DNA from: Cornus controversa
Lineage: Eukaryota > Streptophyta > Magnoliopsida > Cornales > Cornaceae
Assembly: GCA_026545225.1 (NCBI GenBank)
Contig: CM048846.1
Span: 18,154,501-18,218,500, forward strand
Length of the DNA stretch: 64,000 nucleotides
Reading direction: 5' to 3'
Part shown: one piece after another, positions 21,369 to 33,439 of the stretch
Layout: the number at the start of each line of letters is the position of its first letter
Numbering within the stretch: the stretch's first letter is position 1
Notes under the pieces: model-generated
What the model saw: the letters and a program-made list of their open reading frames with translations, nothing else
The model's database searches: none
What the model was told of the DNA's origin: nothing
Translations under genes and position numbers: made by a program

Positions 21369-22500
21369 GTCTTTTAGGACTTTGATGGTCATGGATTAAG
21401 CTTCTGTTCATTATTTGTTTTCCATTGGACCATGTTTTTTTTTTTTGGTTAGGTTTTGTTTATTTTTAGTAATAATCATATGAGATTATGATAATTATAT
21501 TTTTCTGAGAAATGATGTGATTTCCTTATATTTCTTTTTAATTTCACTTTAATTTGTGAATGAATAATTGGGACACTCAGCTTGTCAATGAATGAAGTAC
21601 TTGATTTTATGATCTAAACATTGATGACCAATATACTTTATTTATTTCTTTTTAGAGGTAAATCTTCTGAGTCCATACAATTTGTGCACTAGTCCAACTC
21701 TGAGAGAATTGATTGAAAACTAATGTGAAGTTGACTAGAATATATTGTATGAGTAGCATTGAAAGCTTAAATGATCAATGAAAAAAAATGATGAAAAAAA
21801 TATATTTTTATTCAGCATGAAAAGAAAAAAAAAATAAAAATTTGCTGAATATCTAAGACAAAAGGAAAAGGCTACCTTCGGGATGTGTTCGTAGCTTCCA
21901 CTACAATGTAAATCTCCAATGAGATATCTTTAAAAATTTAAAGAGTTGTTTTGAGGAAAATAGCTGGCTGCCCGTAAGAGTGAAAGCCACCGTCTTAGAA
22001 AAAGAAAAAAAATGATGAATGAAAAATAAATGATGGATCTTGTGGAGTTATATTTGCTTATTATCCAATATGTTTTAGATGATGAATCAAAGGAATTTGA
22101 TTAATTTTTGATGAAGTTGGATTGCACACACACACATGGATTTATTAGATGAATTTCTAAATTTTTATAAATATTTGTGTGTTGGAAGTTGTGTCATGAT
22201 CATGAATTTGAGAATGAATTTTAAAGACAATCTATGGGTTTTAAAATTCTGCATTTATAAATAATTGAAATTGTTCAGAAATTTTAGAACTCATGTTATT
22301 CTCTGAAAAATGTGTTTTGATTATTCTCATGAGATTATTCATGTTTAGTATTTTTTTTCTCTTGAAAAATTTCAAAAAAATTCAAAAATATGTTTATTTT
22401 GATTTTGTGTTTATTTTTCACTCTTTTTGTGCTAAATTGCTAAATCAGATTGAAAAGATGTGTTTTTGGTGAATTAAAGGTCCAAAGTGTAATTTTTCAT
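21369..22500 (+). other. AT-rich internal spacer with a conserved GC-richer island
   Basis: Non-coding. A TATTCAGCA...TGCTGAATA inverted repeat lies at about 21809-21851. An island of balanced composition at 21868-22000 contains a potential stem (GGCTAC near 21869 with GTAGCT near 21890) and is retained in the other two members (25998-26130 inverted, 39608-39735). Confidence 0.5.
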
Positions 22501-22509
22501 AATTCACAA

Positions 22510-22615
22510 AGTTGGACCGGTCCCCATTATTGAGCACCGGTCGCACTTCTGCAGGTTCTGAGGAACAGAAAGAAGTTGGACCGGTCCCCAAATATGAGGA
22601 CCGGTCGCACTTAGC
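22510..22615 (+). promoter_or_regulatory. ACCGGT cluster upstream of the second ORF
   Basis: Two pairs of ACCGGT boxes (GGACCGGTCCCC then CACCGGTCGCAC, and GGACCGGTCCCC then GGACCGGTCGCAC) around a TGCAGGTTC block. The layout resembles the LTR cluster (two pairs around TGCAGG) but in opposite orientation. It lies about 320 bp upstream of the second ORF's start. Equivalent blocks are at 17885-17985 (inverted) and 40244-40345. An internal promoter is a possible reading, not shown. Confidence 0.45.
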
Positions 22616-22937
22616 GGATGCCCAGATTCTTGACAATCCGCGTGCGCGCCTTGTTGGTTTAAGTAACCCATCCCTTATACATGTGCGCACAACCCTTATC
22701 TCTCACTCTCATCTCTCAACTCAAGCTATATACACACTCATACACTAAAACAATCAAAGTCTCACACACTCTTCTTCTTCTACATTCCTTTTAATTTATA
22801 AATATTGGAGGTTGGGATTAAAGTGTTTGGAGGATTGTGATTGATTGATTGTTGATTTGGGAGATTTTGAACAAACAAATAGCTTTGACATTTGGGGATT
22901 TTGCACTTGCACACCAAGTGTTCGACAATTTGACTCA

Positions 22938-24017
22938 ATGGAACTTTTGTCGTTATTTTTGGTCCCGTTCATTGTAGTTCTTATGGCACGAAAGAGGGGA
23001 CGTACTGAGGCATCTACCAGTGATGAGAATCGAATTGTATTCACATTAGACATGTTTGAAGATGAGTTCAATTTCAATAATTTTGTGAATGTAATAGGGT
23101 GCCGGGCTATGAGGATTGAAAGGCGAGTCAATCTTGCGATAATCAAGCGCAAATGGGAGATGGATTTTGTGCAATACTTTGAAGACAATGGTTGGGAGTC
23201 TCTTTGGGATCTTAGAGAAATTGTAAAGCCTGACATGGTCCGATATTTTTATGGTAACATGATTACATCAAGCTTGGACGACCTAATGTTTGTGACTAAA
23301 TGTTATGGTATTCGTGTTGAGGTCACCAAGGACAAAATTGCCAATATGTTAGGTATTGCAGAGAATGAAGATGGCATTGTATTGCCATATCAAGTTGAGG
23401 ATCCAAACAGACCAAGCATGGATGATATGATTAGAGAGTTGTGCATACCCGAAGCCCCACGGCTAGTAGACAAATTGCCTTCACTCTACCTTACCGATGA
23501 GGTCTCGGCTTTGAACTTGATAGTCTCATACAATTTAGATCCTCATGACCACAAGGGTAATTTGATTAAGAGTAGAGCTGAGATTCTTTATCACATTGTT
23601 CGAGGAGATCCGATCAATCTTCCCGCAACAATCATGCGGACCATGATCTTAGCCACTTGACATTCTAGGTCTTCATCAGCCTTACCTTTTCCACAGATAG
23701 TGATGGCTATTTTGAGGGATGCTAGGGTTCGTATTCCAGAGAGAGCTGATATTGAGAAATCGAAAGGGATGATTGATGCCACATCAATTACTCGCTCGGT
23801 AAACAAGAAGGAGAAGGACAGAAAGGCCTATGAGCTCAGTCAAGGAGCTGGTCAGGCTGCGTCTGGGGGTCGAGGAGTTTTCCAACTTCCTGCGACTGAC
23901 ACACCTGTGACGGCCAATCAGATGAATCAAGTTCTCAGGTTCATTCAGCAAGGGTTCGATCGCCTACATGCTAGGATAGACAAGCTTGACCCTGCTGATT
24001 CTGATGAGGCTGACTAG
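22938..24017 (+). pseudogene. Second ORF, resembling the plant 'putative transposon protein' domain
   Basis: About 360 codons from ATG 22938, with one in-frame TGA at 23658-23660. The first 15 residues are hydrophobic; a second candidate start (MARKRGRT) is at 22983. The middle shows a pattern W-x5-(I/V)-x3-(M/V)-x-(Y/F)FY followed by a basic/hydrophobic GIRVEVTKDKIANMLGI block. It resembles the domain I know as Transposase_32 (PF20167), found in many plant transposon-associated proteins. The C-terminal third is low-complexity and ends in an acidic tail after a helix (MNQVLRFIQQGFDRLHARID). Function unknown. It sits where a pol gene or third ORF would be. Outer and inverted copies retain only pieces. 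Confidence 0.65.
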
Positions 24018-24244
24018 ACTTAGACTTTAGGTCTTGATATCTTTTGTTCTAGACTATGGTTGACTGATTTATCCTTGATATCTGGATATTTATTTTTGTT
24101 TATTTCATCAACTGATATGTTTTGGATATTTTTTTTTGATCAGTGATGATGATTTTTGTTTCCTTATTGTCTTATTCTCTCTATGTGCTTCATGATTTAT
24201 CTGTTTATCTAAATCTCTTTGCTAGTTCTTTGTCAATTTGTTCC

Positions 24245-24568
24245 AAAAAGGGGGAGATGATATTGTTATATGCATAGGATGTGATATGAGGTTCTTTGAC
24301 AAAGGGGGAGATATATTTATCAGATATTTTTTTAAGGGGGAGATATATATGATTATATTTCTTTATTAAGCTTTTCACAGGTTGTGTTGTTTAAGAGATG
24401 TGCAGGTACAACAGGTTTTTACTAACCGTCTTGAACACACAAGTAAAGCTTCTGATGATCAGTTATATATTTCTGTGTATTTGGGCAAATTTGTAATCTA
24501 ATTTTTCCAATGGGTTAGGTTATTGATTGTCTAAGTGGTTTTGTCAAGAAATTGCCAAAGGGGGAGAT
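24245..24568 (+). other. Four polypurine tracts before the 3' LTR
   Basis: Purine runs AAAAAGGGGGAGATGA (24245), AAAGGGGGAGAT (24301), AAGGGGGAGAT (24334) and AAAGGGGGAGAT (24557-24568). The last abuts the LTR and is the functional position for plus-strand priming. The upstream tracts are conserved in the outer copy (about 41774-41876) and in the inverted copy. Confidence 0.75.
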
Positions 24569-25734
24569 TGTGACATATAAATTTGTAATTGGCATATTTC
24601 GGTGATCAAAACCTGAATGATCGAGTTGTAAGTTTCATGATATTTTATGTAACCGATCATCGACATCGTCGAGCTGACACTCAAGTGCATAGAAGCCGAC
24701 AAATCAGTTAGAACACCATATAGTACAGGTAAGTATGGTGAGGACACTCTGCACTTTTTAGTTCCGAACCTATTTTGAAAAACCAGGGGTTAAATGAAAA
24801 GTTTAGGGTTTTTCAAAGTAGGACCGGTCCCCAATATTTAGGACCGGTCCAATTTTTCTCGGTAAGATGGGTTCTGCAGGTTTTCAAAAGTCCCACCGGT
24901 CCTATTTATTTGGCACCGGTCCAACTTAGTCTATTCCAAATAGGAAATAAATTTTGACGAAAATTCTGATTCCTATTGGGTTTGAAACTTCTAGGAAAGT
25001 TCTATTTTGGTATTTAACTTCTTTTCCAAGTAGAATTAGGACTTCCTTGCCTATATATATGTATCCATATTTTCTCTACAAAGTCGGTGAAAAAGAAGCC
25101 CTGAAATATTAGTTTTAATAGAGAGAAAGTATATACATAATAATTAGGTTTTATATATTTTTAAGAACATACATCCATACTACACGAGTGCTTTTAGGAT
25201 GGTGTTCTACTTCTGATTAGCTGCTCAGAGACTGCATCAAATCTATTTGCTGATCAGAACATTGGATTGAAGGTTCTTCGCTTGCTTGCTTGCTGAGGAA
25301 GAAAGGTGACCAGATTGCACTACGAAGGGAACAAAATACTTGCTGAGTATTTTGGTTCTTCCAGCAACCTTTCTGTAAGGGTGGTGACGTTAGCCGGAAG
25401 TCTACAGCAGTTGGACGTGTTGTCGCAATCATAAGCCTGAGGTGTTCCACATCAGATCCTTGACAGAGTGAAGAGGGGTGTGAGACTGAGACAGAGTCTG
25501 TTGTACTTTGTTTCATCATAGTGAATTGGTTCCCTGAGGCGTGCCGCCTCCCTCCGTGGTTTTTCCCGCCTTGGGTTTCCACGTATATCTGGTGCATTCT
25601 TTTCTTTACTTGCACTTTACTTATTTGCTTGCTTTAATTGTTTAATTAATTGGACTTAAAATTGAATTAATTAAAAATTAAGCAAACGAGCAAGTGATCC
25701 TATTCACCCCCCCTCTAGGTTCTAAAATACTTTT
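24569..25734 (+). mobile_element. Complete Gag-only element: 3' LTR, end truncated
   Basis: Begins TGTGACATATAAATTTG and matches 18023-19219 up to AAAATACTTTT, where it joins ATAAATGCAG of the inverted copy. The terminal about 30 bp (from CGCAACCGC to CTCACA) are missing. The junction shares three T with the other side. Confidence 0.9.
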
Positions 25735-28304
25735 ATAAATGCAGAATTTTAAAACCCATAGATTGTCTTTAAAATTCATCCTCGAATTCATGATCATGAC
25801 ACAACTTTCAACACACAAATATTTATAAAAATTTAAAAATTCATCTAATAAATTCATGTGTGTGTGCAATCCAACTTCATCAAATATTAATCAAATTCCT
25901 TTGATCCATCTTATAAAACATATTTAATAATAAGTAAATATAACTTTACATGATCAATCATTTATTTTTTCTTTCATTCATTTTTTTTCTCTTTTTTAAG
26001 ACGGTGGCTTTCACTCTTACGGGCAGCCAGTTATTTTCCTCAAAGCAACTCTTCAATTTTTTAAAGATATCTCATTGGAGATTTACATTGTAGTGGAAGC
26101 TATGAACACATCCCGAAGGTAGCCTTTTCCTTTTGTCTTAGATATTCAGCAAATTTTTTTTTTTTTTTCTTTTCATGCTGAATAAAAATATTTTCCTTTT
26201 GTCTTAGATATTCAGCAAATTTTTATTTTTTTTTTCTTTTCATGCTGAATAAAAATATATTTTTTTCATCATTTTTTTTTCATTGATCATTTAAGCTTTC
26301 AATGCTACTCATACAATATATTCTAGTCAACTTCACATTAGTTTTCAATCAATTCTCTCAGAGTTGGACAAGTGCACAAATTGTATGGACTCAGAAGATT
26401 TACCTCTAAAAAGAAATAAATACAGCACATTGGTCATCAATGTTTAGATCATAAAATCAAGTACTTCATTCATTGACAAACTAAGTGTCCCAATTATGCA
26501 TTCACAAATCAAAGTGAAATTAAAAAGAAATATAAAGAAATCACATTATTTCTCAAAAAAATATAATTATCATAATCTCATATGATTAATACTAAAAATA
26601 AACAAAACCTAACCCAAAAAAAAAAATGGTCCATTGGAAAACAAATAAATGAACATAAGCTCAGTCCATGACCATCAAAATCCTAATGACCTAGTTAGGG
26701 GGTTTTGCACCCAAAGACCTATTAGGAATAAATCCCATAGGCACAAACTTCTCGAAATCTTCCTTTTTCATCCAGATAGTTTTAACATGCAATTTATCAG
26801 GAAAGAATTAAGGAGAAATAAAAACATCATTTTTCTTGTTTGAATTCTTTTTACCTTGAGAATTTTTGGGTTTGTTCTAATAATGTGCCTTTTTAGCATG
26901 AACCCTATTCTTAGCAAAAGAATTATGCACATAAAAATCAGAATTAGAATGTCTTCTCTTTTTATAGCAATAGTGTTGACTATGTCCATTCTTACCACAA
27001 AAAGTACAATAAAGCACATTGGACACAACCTTAGCATGCATAGACTCAACATAAGACTTAGGTTTGGGTTCAGACACATTCAAGTTCTTGGGTTTAACAA
27101 AAATAGTTTTTTCCTTAGATGATGATCTAACAAAACCTAATCCAGTCTTATCTCCTACAGGCTTACCAACACTAATCATGCTATCAAGCTTAATCTGTCC
27201 AGAAGTAAAAGCAATTAATTTCTCTTGTGATTTTTTCAATTCAGGCTCAAGAAAATTAATTCTAGCAACAAGAGAATCTCTAGTAGAAATAGCTTGACTT
27301 ACCTCGCTTTCGAGAAACTTGACTTTGCTTTGAAGATTCAGAATTTATGTTTTACTTTCTTCAATCAACTTTAATTGATCTTCACTCTTTTTCCTCAAAG
27401 TCTCTTTCTCAGATTTTTCTTGCTTCAACTTCTCAGATTTTTTATTATAAGCTTCCAGCAATTTCTGAAAAAGTTCTGGCAGCTTGCTTTCACATGATTA
27501 TTCATCAGACTGCTCAACTTCTGAATCGTTAGACCCTACTTGACTGAGAGTAGTGTATATCTCTGTTTCACCTACATCAGAAGAAGAATCATTAGCAGTA
27601 TCACCATTCAATAAAGCAACAAAAGCAAGAGAATCATTCTCAATAGAAGAATCACTATCAGAGTTAGAAAATTCAGACTCAGAAATAATAGCTTTCATAA
27701 CTTTCTTATTTGAAATTTTCTTTTGCACTAAACCTATTTTTCTTAGGATTTGGACATTGATTAGATGTATGACCTTTACCACCACATGTCCAACAAGTAA
27801 CCTCAATTTTCTTAGAGTCATCTTCGTTCTCTTTCCTTTCCTTACCTTTGGATGATGAGCTTTGGTTACGGAATTTAGAAGGATTTCCTTTTCTCAAATT
27901 TTTACCTTTTCATATTGAAGAATCTTTTTAAATTTTCTAGCAAGGAGTGCAACATCATTACCTGAATCATATTCAAAACTTTCAATTTTTTCAACTTCAA
28001 ATTTTGAAGAATTTGAACAATTTGACAAACTTGAAGATTTTGAAGTCTTTGATGTTTTTAAAGCCAAATTTTTTGATTTCTGAAGCTTTGGATATTTTAT
28101 CTCAAAAGTTTGAATTGATCCAACTAACTCAGCCACCTTCATAGAATCTACATCTCTGCTCTCATCTAAGGCTTCCAACTTAGCTTGGAACCTATCAGGC
28201 AATGATCTCATGATTTTTTTAATTATCTGAAAAAAAGGAATTTTCTCACCAAAGTTAGCACTACTTTGAACAATATCATTAAGTCTAGAATAAAAATCAG
28301 AAAA
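25735..28304 (-). pseudogene. Inverted Gag-only element: spacer and degraded gag
   Basis: Continuation of the inverted member. 25735-26690 is the reversed AT-rich spacer, with a duplicated 'TTAGATATTCAGCAAA' block at 26138-26265. Gag runs from about 28304 down to the TAG at 26691-26693. Both CCHC knuckles are visible (CTFCGKNGHSQHYC near 27000 and CWTCGGKGHTSNQC near 27770), as is the N-terminal domain fragment (near 28190). Several frameshifts and stops split it. It is cut at 28305-28309 (CATCT) by the Gypsy-type element; the first part of gag lies beyond and is mostly deleted. Confidence 0.85.
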
Positions 28305-28309
28305 CATCT

Positions 28310-29698
28310 TGATCGGTGTTGAATGTTACGCATTCTAGCCTCTTAATTTACATATTTTATTCTCTTAGTGATAGTTTATATATGATTTTATTCTGTTTTT
28401 GTGTTTTGTCTTTTTCAGGGCCTTAATGATTATTTTAGATAAAATCATGATTTTGGGCTTTTAAAGATGATATCCAAGAAGGTTATATGAAGCCTACATC
28501 TAATGGGTCCATTCAACTCCATATTTTAACCCAAAACAGCTAAATAAAGTGGTCCAAGAGAATTACAACTGCTTAAGGAGGTTACGGGCCTAAAGCCCAA
28601 TTTTGCACTTAATCCAATTTTAATCCCGTTTTGGAAAGTCGACCTAAAGTCTTATTTCCGAGCATCAATTCGACTTAATTCGCATTAAGGTTGAACGAAA
28701 TTCGATTCTGGACACTTTTGTATTTCACGTAAATTTCGTGAATCGGACTTCTACTGGGTCAAAACTTGGGTCGAATGTCAGCAGAAAAATATACCTATTT
28801 AGGGCTGCAGGAAAACCCTAATTATCTCCTAATTGGATTATGACTCTATCTCCTAATTAAATTAGGACTTTATGTATTTTCTTGGGGTATAAAGAGGTGA
28901 ATTGGAGGCTGTTTTGGAGGAGAAAAGAAGTGGAGGCCAGGGCAGATAAGACAGAGACAATCCGGGTTTTATTTACTTATTATGTCTTTTATTTATTTGT
29001 TATCTTCTTCTTCTACCATGTGTAACTAAACTCCTCAACTAGGGTTGTGGAGGAAACCTACATTAATGAAGTGAAGTTCTTTTGTTAATTAATTGATTCC
29101 CATGTGTATGATTTAAATTCTTATGATTTTCGCTTCTTGTGATTAATTATTTTATAGTTCTTTCACCATCTATATCATGTATATGTGGTAGTTAGAGAGT
29201 ATTATAATTAATCTAAGCTTGAGTTTGTATTTCTTAAAAGTGATAATCTTTGATCTTATATTTTTCATTAAATTGGATACATAAGATGCTTAGAATTTTA
29301 CACTAGTGAAGCGAAGAAAAATTTATCTTTTTGATATATTTTTCATAGTGCTTTATTGTTAAATCTTGAGTGAGCAATAAATTGATTTCTTGATTGCTTC
29401 TCTAAATTTGGGAATTAATAAATAAATATTAGAAGGTTCATGGATTTAATGGTGGTGGAATCCAAAACCTTAGTTATTTTCTCTATTTGATTTTAATAGT
29501 GTTATTTTATTTGCATGTTAGTTTAATTTATCTCAAATCAACTAACTTGTGTTTAAACTAGATTAGTTTAAATTAATTTGAATTTGTGTTAGTTTTTCTT
29601 CTCAAAGCATTCCCTTGGGTTCGACCTCGTTCTTGCCAATCTATACTTCAATAGATTCGTACACTTGCGAGTTATTTTACACTTTTAAAATAACATCA
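28310..29698 (+). repeat. Gypsy-type element, 5' LTR
   Basis: 1389 bp, starting TGATCGGTGTTGAATG and ending TAACATCA. It is about 107 bp longer than the 3' LTR, which has a deletion near 36319. The 3' end includes the 'TTCCCTTGGGTTCGACC' block common in plant Gypsy LTRs of this type. Confidence 0.9.
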
Positions 29699-29704
29699 AG
29701 TTTT

Positions 29705-29722
29705 TGGCGCCGTTGCCGGGGA
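29705..29722 (+). other. Primer-binding site, Asp tRNA
   Basis: TGGCGCCGTTGCCGGGGA, seven bases after the 5' LTR, the sequence used by Athila-type Gypsy elements and complementary to the 3' end of plant Asp tRNA. Confidence 0.85.
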
Positions 29723-30903
29723 ATTGCAAACAAGAAAACTAATCAAATTTCGATTGATTTAATTCTTCTACTAGTTATAATTTAGTTTTTTTTTTCTTTC
29801 TTTTGTTTTAGTATAATCAAAAAGAAAAAAAAATCTTTCCAATTTTAATTATTTGTTCTAGGTTTTTTATTAAAAAAAAAAAACTTTTTTCTTTATTATT
29901 ATAGTTTAGTTTTAGTTTTATTAATTTTATTTTTTTTATTATTTTTCTTAGTTTAGTTTTAGTTTTATTTTATTGTTATTGTTTTACCTGATACTTCTTG
30001 AATTCTATAGGTGGTTTTGTTGAAAATTGCCTTTTTCGCATGTTCTTGGGCACTACTTTGGAATGCAAGTAAGTACATTTTTTTTTCCTTTTTATTTATT
30101 TATATTTTTATTTTCTTAGATTAGGAAAACATAGATTTTTGTTTTAGGTTGATAACTTTTTGCATGAGAACTTTAGGATAGAATAACTTAGAAATAGCCT
30201 TAGGGTCACACTTTCTTCAAGTTTTTTTTATATTTTATTTTTTTTCTCTCTATTTAGAAAAAAAAAAAAAGAAGAAGAAAGACCAGACACTCACTCACTT
30301 TTTATTTTATTTTTGTTTTTATGGTGTGTTTTGTTTGTGCATTTTAATTTAGCATTCTTGCATTAAAATTTTAGTAAGGGCACAAACCCCGAACAAGATA
30401 AGGATTGGATTTCATCACCAATTCCTTGCCCAACTAGGTTAAAAATCTCCTTGCATTTGTCTATCCCAAGCCAAATTTAGTTTAAATTTAAAATCAAGTA
30501 GACATTGGCCATAGGAATTCATTTAGCTTATAGGACCCTCTTGGACAGAGTTAACTTTTGGTAACTCCAGTGAGCACCTTCCAACTTCACAATGTCTAGG
30601 AAAGTTCTGAGAAGATTGGTTTTTAAGTGAGACCGTTTGTGACCCCTCCAATCTATCTTAGAAACTTTCCTGATTGTATTGTTGGTGGGGCTTAACTGGT
30701 AATCCTCTAGTTCCTCTGAAAGGGAGTAGAAGCTGTCTAACTAGGTAAGAATTATTTTGGAACTAGTCCAGATAATTCTTTAGGAAAATAAAAATAAATA
30801 AATAAATAAATTAAAATAGAAATCACTAACCTTGAATTAAATTTGAAAAAAAAAAAATTTTGCTTGTTTATTTGGTTGGTGTTTTTGTGAGTCATTTTAG
30901 TGT

Positions 30904-33439
30904 ATGTTAGGTCGTCGATCACTGAATCCAGAGTTGTTTCTATTAGATCTTGAGATTGAGAGAACCTTTCAAAAAGGTGTGAAAAATTCTAGTGTTAGAG
31001 ATCCTTCTTTGCCCAAGATGGCAGATCCTGTTGAAACTAAATCCCTTAAGGACTATTACACTCCCGTGCATATTACAAACCCATCTTGCATTGTGTTACC
31101 TGCTACCCAACAGGGACATTTTGAGATACGGGCGACGGTAATTAATTTACTGCCCACTTTTAGAGGTCTTAGCTCTGATGATTCATACCTACATGTCAAG
31201 GAATTTTTAGAGATTTGCTCCACACTACAATTTCAAAATATTTCTGAGGAGTCAATTAAATTGCGGTTATTTCCATTCTCTTTGAAAGAGAAAACAAAAT
31301 CTTGGTTATACTCACTCGAACCCGCGTCTGTCAATTCATGGAATGGGTTATGCACCAAATTCCTTACCAAGTTCTTTTTCATGCACAAAACTAACTCCCT
31401 TCGTTGAAATATCATGCAATTTACTCAAAAAGAGGGTGAAGAGTTTTACATATGTTGGGAGAAATTTAATGATATTCTCCTTAAGTGTCAACATCATAGT
31501 TTTGCCAAGTGGCAATTAGTTCAATTCTTTTATGAGGGGTTGTCACCCTATAATCGTCAACTAATTGAGTCATGAGGTGGGGTAGAATTCATGTCTAAGA
31601 ATGAGGATGAAGCATAAAAATTTCTTGATGCGTTATCAGAGAACTCTCAACAATGGGAGTACTCAGGGAGGGTTGAAAGGAGTGGTCTATCAGTGCTCTT
31701 AGAACCCAAAAAGGGAGAAATTTACGAGTTCCGAAAGGAGACCGATTTGAGTGCGAGGATAGCTAGTCTAACTAGGAAAGTAGAGGCTATAGAGATGAGT
31801 AAAGGAAGTAATTATTCTGTTCGTGCAGTTAATGAGATGTGTCAATTGTGTGGAAGTTCTTTTCATACAGCTAAAACTTATCCATCTATTGCATCTTTTC
31901 ATGAGTGTATAGCCGAACAAGCCAATGCACTCAATTCATATAAGAAACCATTTGGCAGCCCATATTCTGATACATACAATCCTAATTGGAAGAACCACCC
32001 TAATTTTTCTTGGAAGCAAAACCAACCTCGGAACAACCAGGGGGTGCAACCTATGCAACCCCAAGGGCAACCACAATTTTCATATCCTTCTATGTCCCAA
32101 AAGGTCCCTCCGTATGTTCCCCCACCTCAACAAAGACCAACTTTAGAGGATACTCTCCAACAGTTCATGCAACAGACTAGTTAGTCAATTTCTAAGTTAG
32201 AAACTCAAATAGGTCAATTAGCCACTGTTGTAGGAGAGAGGGAGAAGGGAAAGTTTCCTAGTCAACCTGTGCCTAACCCAAAGGGTCAGTTTCATATTAG
32301 TGACCCGTCCACTTCTGGTTCACATGAGCAGGTTCACTCTATCACAACTCTAAGATCAGGTAAACAAGTTGATAATGGAGTCCAAATGTCTATACATAAT
32401 GAGAAAATTAAAAAGGACCATGTTAGCAGTTTAGGAAGTGAGGACAAAACTACATTTTAAGTTGAGTCAGAAATTCAAGTCCCAAGTCTTGACCCACCAT
32501 TTCCAATAAGTCCACCAGTTAGGAACTTTGTTCCTACTGTACCATATCTTCAAAGGCTTCAAAAGCCTAAGAAAGGGAATCACTATAATGAGATTATGAA
32601 AGTGTTTAAATAAGTCAAAATTAATATTCCATTTCTCGATGCAATTCAACAGATCCCCTCTTATGCAAAATTCTTGAAAGATTTGTGTACAGTCAAACAT
32701 GGCTTGAATGTACACAAGAAAGCCTTCCTCACTTAGCAAGTTAGCTCAATCATCCAACATCGCACTCCACCTAAATTTAAGGATCCTGGATGTCCTACGA
32801 TTTCATGTACCATAGGTGATCAAAAAAATTGAGCAAGCTTTGTTTGACTTGGGTGCGAGTGTCAATTTGTTACCTTACTCTGTTTACGAGCAACTTGGTC
32901 TAGGTGAGTTGAAACCCACAAAGGTGGTACTCCAATTAGCAGATCGTTCAGTTAAGGTACCTCGTGGTGTTATTAAGGATGTGCTCATTCAGGTTGATAA
33001 ATTCTTTTTCCCTGTAGACTTTATTGTCTTAGACACTTAACCTGTAGTTAATCCTACTAGCCAGATTCCTGTCATCTTAGGTCGTCCATTCCTAGCTACT
33101 TCAAATGCTCTAATCAACTGTAGAAATGGTGTTGTGAAACTCTCTTTTGGAAATATGTCGGTTAAGCTTAATGTTTTTAACGTAAACCGACAACCACCAG
33201 ACTCTGAGGATATTTGTGAGGTAAATTTAATAGAGAGTCTAGATCAAGATACTTTTATTCATGCTAGTTATAAGGACCCTTTAGAGGCAAGCCTAACTAA
33301 TTTTGTCTATAATTTTGATATTGATAGTGCTTGTAAAGATGTAAATGCTTTATTGGATGTGAATGTTTTATTGAATTCAGTCCATTTTATCAATACCAAA
33401 AAGTGGAAAGCCAAGATGGAAAGCCTAGGTATACGTTGA
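30904..33439 (+). pseudogene. gag-protease remnant of the Gypsy-type element
   Basis: One decayed frame of about 845 codons. The N-terminal half is a Retrotrans_gag-type domain (FRGLSSDDSYLHVKEFLEIC; later a WLYSLEPASVNSWNGL block). A degenerate zinc-knuckle (CQLCGSSFH) is near 31845. A Pro/Gln-rich stretch follows (32040-32130), then a linker with PSYAKFLKDL. An aspartic-protease segment contains DLGASVNLLP (near 32845) and VILGRPFLAT (near 33075). Stops occur at 31405, 31573, 31615, 32182, 32458, 32611, 32734 and 33038 (all within a few bases). One base was gained in an A run near 32820-32827. Most stops fit CAA/CAG or CGA to TAA/TAG/TGA changes. This copy cannot make Gag or protease. Confidence 0.85.

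Larger units (their letters stand above)
18023..25734 (+). mobile_element. Non-autonomous Copia-type element carrying Gag and a second ORF
   Basis: About 7.7 kb: LTR, Met primer-binding site, gag (19311-21368), AT-rich spacer, ACCGGT cluster, second ORF (22938-24017), purine tracts, LTR. No protease, integrase, reverse transcriptase or RNase H motif was recognised between the LTRs, so it must depend on an autonomous partner. The Gag layout resembles that of the SIRE/Maximus branch of Copia elements. It inserted in the inverted copy at TAATT. The right end lost about 30 bp of LTR, the second TSD and about 220 bp of target. Confidence 0.88.

Noticed and set aside
18023..25734. Possible autonomous Copia element or integrated pararetrovirus
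   Set aside because: LTRs, Met primer site and TSD of the host family fit a retrotransposon; no pol, movement or coat-type protein was seen.
31233..31415. Antisense frame in Gypsy gag
   Set aside because: Shadow of gag.
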